Source of the DNA: Arcobacter sp. CECT 8983
GTDB taxonomy: Bacteria; Campylobacterota; Campylobacteria; Campylobacterales; Arcobacteraceae
Assembly (NCBI RefSeq): GCF_004118855.1
Contig: NZ_PDKF01000008.1
Span: forward strand, 248,001-312,000
Reading direction: 5' to 3'
DNA: 64,000 bases
Numbering within the stretch: the first letter of the stretch is position 1; each line of letters starts with the position of its first letter. The notes below the pieces were generated by a model. It searched no databases. It was not told where the DNA came from and saw nothing but the letters and a program-made list of their open reading frames with translations. Position numbers and translations under genes: made by a program. Below, one piece after another: positions 62,307-64,000 of this stretch.

Positions 62307-62948
62307 ATGATTATAACTACAGTTTACTTAGAAAGTTGTCAGTTTAAAGTGATAGAAAAATTTAAAGTTAAAATTAATTATGAAGTCTATGATGTCTTAT
62401 GGAAAAAGAAAGTATCTAATAAACACGTTTATTTGAGACTTAAAGATAAAAATCTACTAGAAATATCATCAAATAAATATTTTTCAAAATTAGAAGCAGT
62501 TGATTTAATCAATAGACAAAAAGATTGGATAGTAAATAGAAGAGATGTTTTTTTACGAAAAGAAAAAAATAAAGATAGTTATTTATTGTATGGAAAAAGA
62601 TATCCTTTAGAAAATAAAGAACAAAAAGATTTAGATATCTTATATAAAGAAAAAGCAAAAGAGTTAATTCCGAAACTTGTTGATGAGTTTGCAAATAAAA
62701 TGAGTCTTTACCCTACTTCAATAAAGTATAGAAAAAATAAAAGAACTTGGGGATCTTGCAATTATAAAAATGGATTAAACTTTAATATCTTACTTACTCA
62801 GTTTCCCCTTGAAGTAATTGAATATGTAGTAATACATGAATTAGCTCACATAAAACATAAAAATCATTCAAAAGCTTTTTGGAACTTAGTTTATAAATAT
62901 TGTAATGATTATAAGCAAAGAGAAAAACTTCTTAAGAGCTTTTTATAA
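62307..62948 (+). CDS. YgjP/DUF45-family metallopeptidase
   Basis: Up to 213 residues. The zinc motif VIHELAHIKHKNHSKAFW (HExxH plus downstream His) and the preceding KRTWGSCNYKNGLNFN are the YgjP-type (SprT-like) signature. The start is uncertain: ATG 62307 gives the longest frame, but TATAAC at 62311 could be a -10 box and the in-frame GTG at 62349 (VIEKFKVKINYEVY) would then be the start. Function not established. The end overlaps the convergent DUF721 gene by 17 bases. Confidence 0.82.
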   Translation: MIITTVYLESCQFKVIEKFKVKINYEVYDVLWKKKVSNKHVYLRLKDKNLLEISSNKYFSKLEAVDLINRQKDWIVNRRDVFLRKEKNKDSYLLYGKRYPLENKEQKDLDILYKEKAKELIPKLVDEFANKMSLYPTSIKYRKNKRTWGSCNYKNGLNFNILLTQFPLEVIEYVVIHELAHIKHKNHSKAFWNLVYKYCNDYKQREKLLKSFL

Positions 62949-63348
62949 TAGCTCTTATTTCTTCTACTTTTGCACGAAGTTTTTCATTTGTAATGTGATT
63001 TGTAAAAATCCCATGAGAACGCTCTTTAAAAAAAGGTTTTTCTACATTTATGACCTCTTTTTTTTCTCTTTTATTAGTAACGAAAAATTTTAATTGACTT
63101 ACTTCAATTGCAGGATATTTTTTTAATAGTGTATTTATTAATTCTTTGTTATACTCAAACTCCATTTTATAAACAGGATGGGTTAATACAAAATACAAGA
63201 TATCAGCTTTTATATAAGCAAATTTGACGCCTTTTTTTAAACTTGGCGGTAATAAATCAATAAAATCTTGAATTGTTTTTTGTGTATTAATCTTTCTGAA
63301 TTCAGGACTTTTCTTAAGATGACTAAGTATTTCGTTAATTTTTTTCAT
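62932..63348 (-). CDS. DUF721-family protein (DciA-like)
   Basis: 138 residues. KINEILSHLKKSPEFRKI, LPPSLKKGVKFAYIKADILYFVLTHP and the following MEFEYNKELINTLLKKY match the DUF721 core, a KH-like fold that includes the replicative helicase loader DciA. The C-terminal 50 residues are variable. A helicase-loading role is inferred from the family only. Its start codon lies within the first codons of the divergent lipoprotein gene. Confidence 0.72.
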   Translation of the reverse strand: MKKINEILSHLKKSPEFRKINTQKTIQDFIDLLPPSLKKGVKFAYIKADILYFVLTHPVYKMEFEYNKELINTLLKKYPAIEVSQLKFFVTNKREKKEVINVEKPFFKERSHGIFTNHITNEKLRAKVEEIRAIIKSS

Positions 63349-63447
63349 ATTGCTATTATAGCAGGAGTTTTATTATCTTTTAGTGGGTGTGGTTATAAAG
63401 CACCTCCAACTTATGTTGAAGACAATAAACAAGAAGTATCAAAGTAA
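63319..63447 (+). CDS. Small lipoprotein, LptM-like
   Basis: A 42-residue lipoprotein: hydrophobic leader FFHIAIIAGVLLSFSGC with lipobox FSGC (Cys24), then GYKAPPTYVEDNKQ. The mature start CG-K-PP resembles LptM (YifL), the lipoprotein that helps LptD mature in the LPS transport machine (CGLKGPLY in E. coli). The frame from ATG 63319 ends at TAA 63447, which overlaps the nadB ATG by one base. The first 30 bases overlap the start of the divergent DUF721 gene, and the ribosome site is weak. Confidence 0.62.
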   Translation: MTKYFVNFFHIAIIAGVLLSFSGCGYKAPPTYVEDNKQEVSK

Positions 63448-64000
63448 TGGTTTATGACTATATTATTATAGGAACAGGTGTTGCAGGATTAAATGCTGCA
63501 AGACTGATTCCCAAAGACAAAAAAGTTTTAGTACTTTGTAAAAAATCCCCTTGGAACTGCAATACCTTTTGGGCTCAAGGTGGAGTTGCTACGGCTGTCG
63601 ATAAAGATGATATAGAACTACATATAAAAGATACTCTTACAGCGGGTGTTAATCAAAATAGTAAAGAAGCTGTAAGGGTTTTAAGTGAAAACTCAAGGGC
63701 TTGTATTGATGATTTAATCAATGCAGGATTACAATTTGATTTAAACGACAACGGTGAATTAGCTTTTACAAAAGAAGCAGCTCACAGTAGAAATAGAATC
63801 TTACATGCTGATGGTGATGCAACAGGACGAATGGTTCATCTATTTTTACTTTCAACTTGTGACCATGAAATGAGAACAAATGTTGTAGTAAATGATTTAC
63901 TTATTCAAGATGATATTTGTTATGGAGTTCAATTTTTTACCAATGAAACAGAGCAAGAAGTAGTTTATGCTCACAATACTATCATAGCAAGTGGTGGTGT
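63447..64000 (+). CDS. nadB: L-aspartate oxidase, 3' end missing
   Basis: The frame runs off the right edge after about 184 codons. The N-terminal FAD site YDYIIIGTGVAGLNAARL, the NTFWAQGGVATAV substrate loop and AAHSRNRILHADGDATGR are characteristic of NadB. It oxidises aspartate to iminoaspartate for NAD synthesis. The ATG overlaps the lipoprotein gene's stop (TAATG), so the two are coupled. Confidence 0.93.
   Translation, partial: MVYDYIIIGTGVAGLNAARLIPKDKKVLVLCKKSPWNCNTFWAQGGVATAVDKDDIELHIKDTLTAGVNQNSKEAVRVLSENSRACIDDLINAGLQFDLNDNGELAFTKEAAHSRNRILHADGDATGRMVHLFLLSTCDHEMRTNVVVNDLLIQDDICYGVQFFTNETEQEVVYAHNTIIASGG

Noticed and set aside
1-64000. CRISPR arrays, tRNA/rRNA genes, insertion sequences, prophage
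   Set aside because: No spaced direct repeats, cloverleaf-like intergenic sequences, transposases, integrases or phage structural genes were seen; all gaps are short and accounted for.

Overview
The window is AT-rich chromosomal DNA of a Campylobacterota bacterium, most likely Arcobacteraceae (Arcobacter or a close genus). The evidence is the oorDABC 2-oxoglutarate:acceptor oxidoreductase operon, a desulforubrerythrin of the Campylobacter type, the block murJ-msbA-pyrD-M16 protease-dapA-SDR (which I recall having the same msbA-to-SDR order in Campylobacter jejuni), short extended -10 promoters, scattered trp genes and a family-typical TsdA cytochrome. No rRNA, tRNA, CRISPR array, insertion sequence or prophage was seen, and no gene-free stretch exceeds 300 bases.

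Layout. 1-4.5 kb (+): the 3' part of a multi-MCE (LetB/PqiB-type) lipid transport protein, then rpe, trpF, a DnaQ-like exonuclease and a stand-alone alarmone hydrolase-like HD protein. 4.5-7.4 kb (-): oorDABC. 7.6-10.8 kb (+): a TrmN6-like methyltransferase, a YkgJ-type Cys-cluster protein, a TPR lipoprotein and trpC. 10.8-13.7 kb (-): a repeat protein built from two copies of one module, and a pair of exported NikL/NikK-like (DUF4198) proteins. 13.8-25.5 kb (-): a long housekeeping block (PLP homeostasis protein, rseP, pgsA, a FabL-like reductase, dapA, an M16 protease, pyrD, msbA-like, murJ, an exported nuclease, desulforubrerythrin) followed by dps. A divergent PerR/Fur regulator faces dps across two palindromes, one of them a near-perfect PerR box. 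26.6-31.3 kb: Ca/Na exchanger, ybeY, FlK-like thioesterase, radA, and a small cluster of unknown genes, one of which looks frameshifted.

31.5-48 kb: a Cache chemoreceptor; a DUF3095-esterase-PACE gene set; the thiosulfate dehydrogenase gene tsdA directly downstream of a Cache sensor/response regulator/histidine kinase operon; ftsY, a TlpA lipoprotein, a 5-FTHF cyclo-ligase, rny, rsmD, an orphan DppC-like permease and an NhaC-type antiporter. 48-64 kb: an SDR, a TIGR02757-family protein, exported NagZ, a diguanylate cyclase, yqeY, an ABC-F protein and an AraC regulator. Then comes a two-gene second-messenger module (CHASE2 adenylate cyclase plus class II phosphodiesterase-GAF-HD-GYP), a CDF transporter, an aspartate aminotransferase, a YgjP-type metallopeptidase, a DUF721 protein, a 42-residue LptM-like lipoprotein and the start of nadB.

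Most noteworthy: (1) the cyclase/phosphodiesterase/HD-GYP pair, whose GAF domain carries the complete NKFDE cyclic-nucleotide motif, suggesting a single circuit joining cAMP and c-di-GMP; (2) a second, synonymously diverged copy of the last eight codons plus stop of radA immediately downstream of radA, which looks like the scar of an integration or recombination event; (3) a tsdA promoter with a 12-base-period direct repeat next to an OmpR-type two-component operon. All assignments come from reading the sequence; no database search was run.
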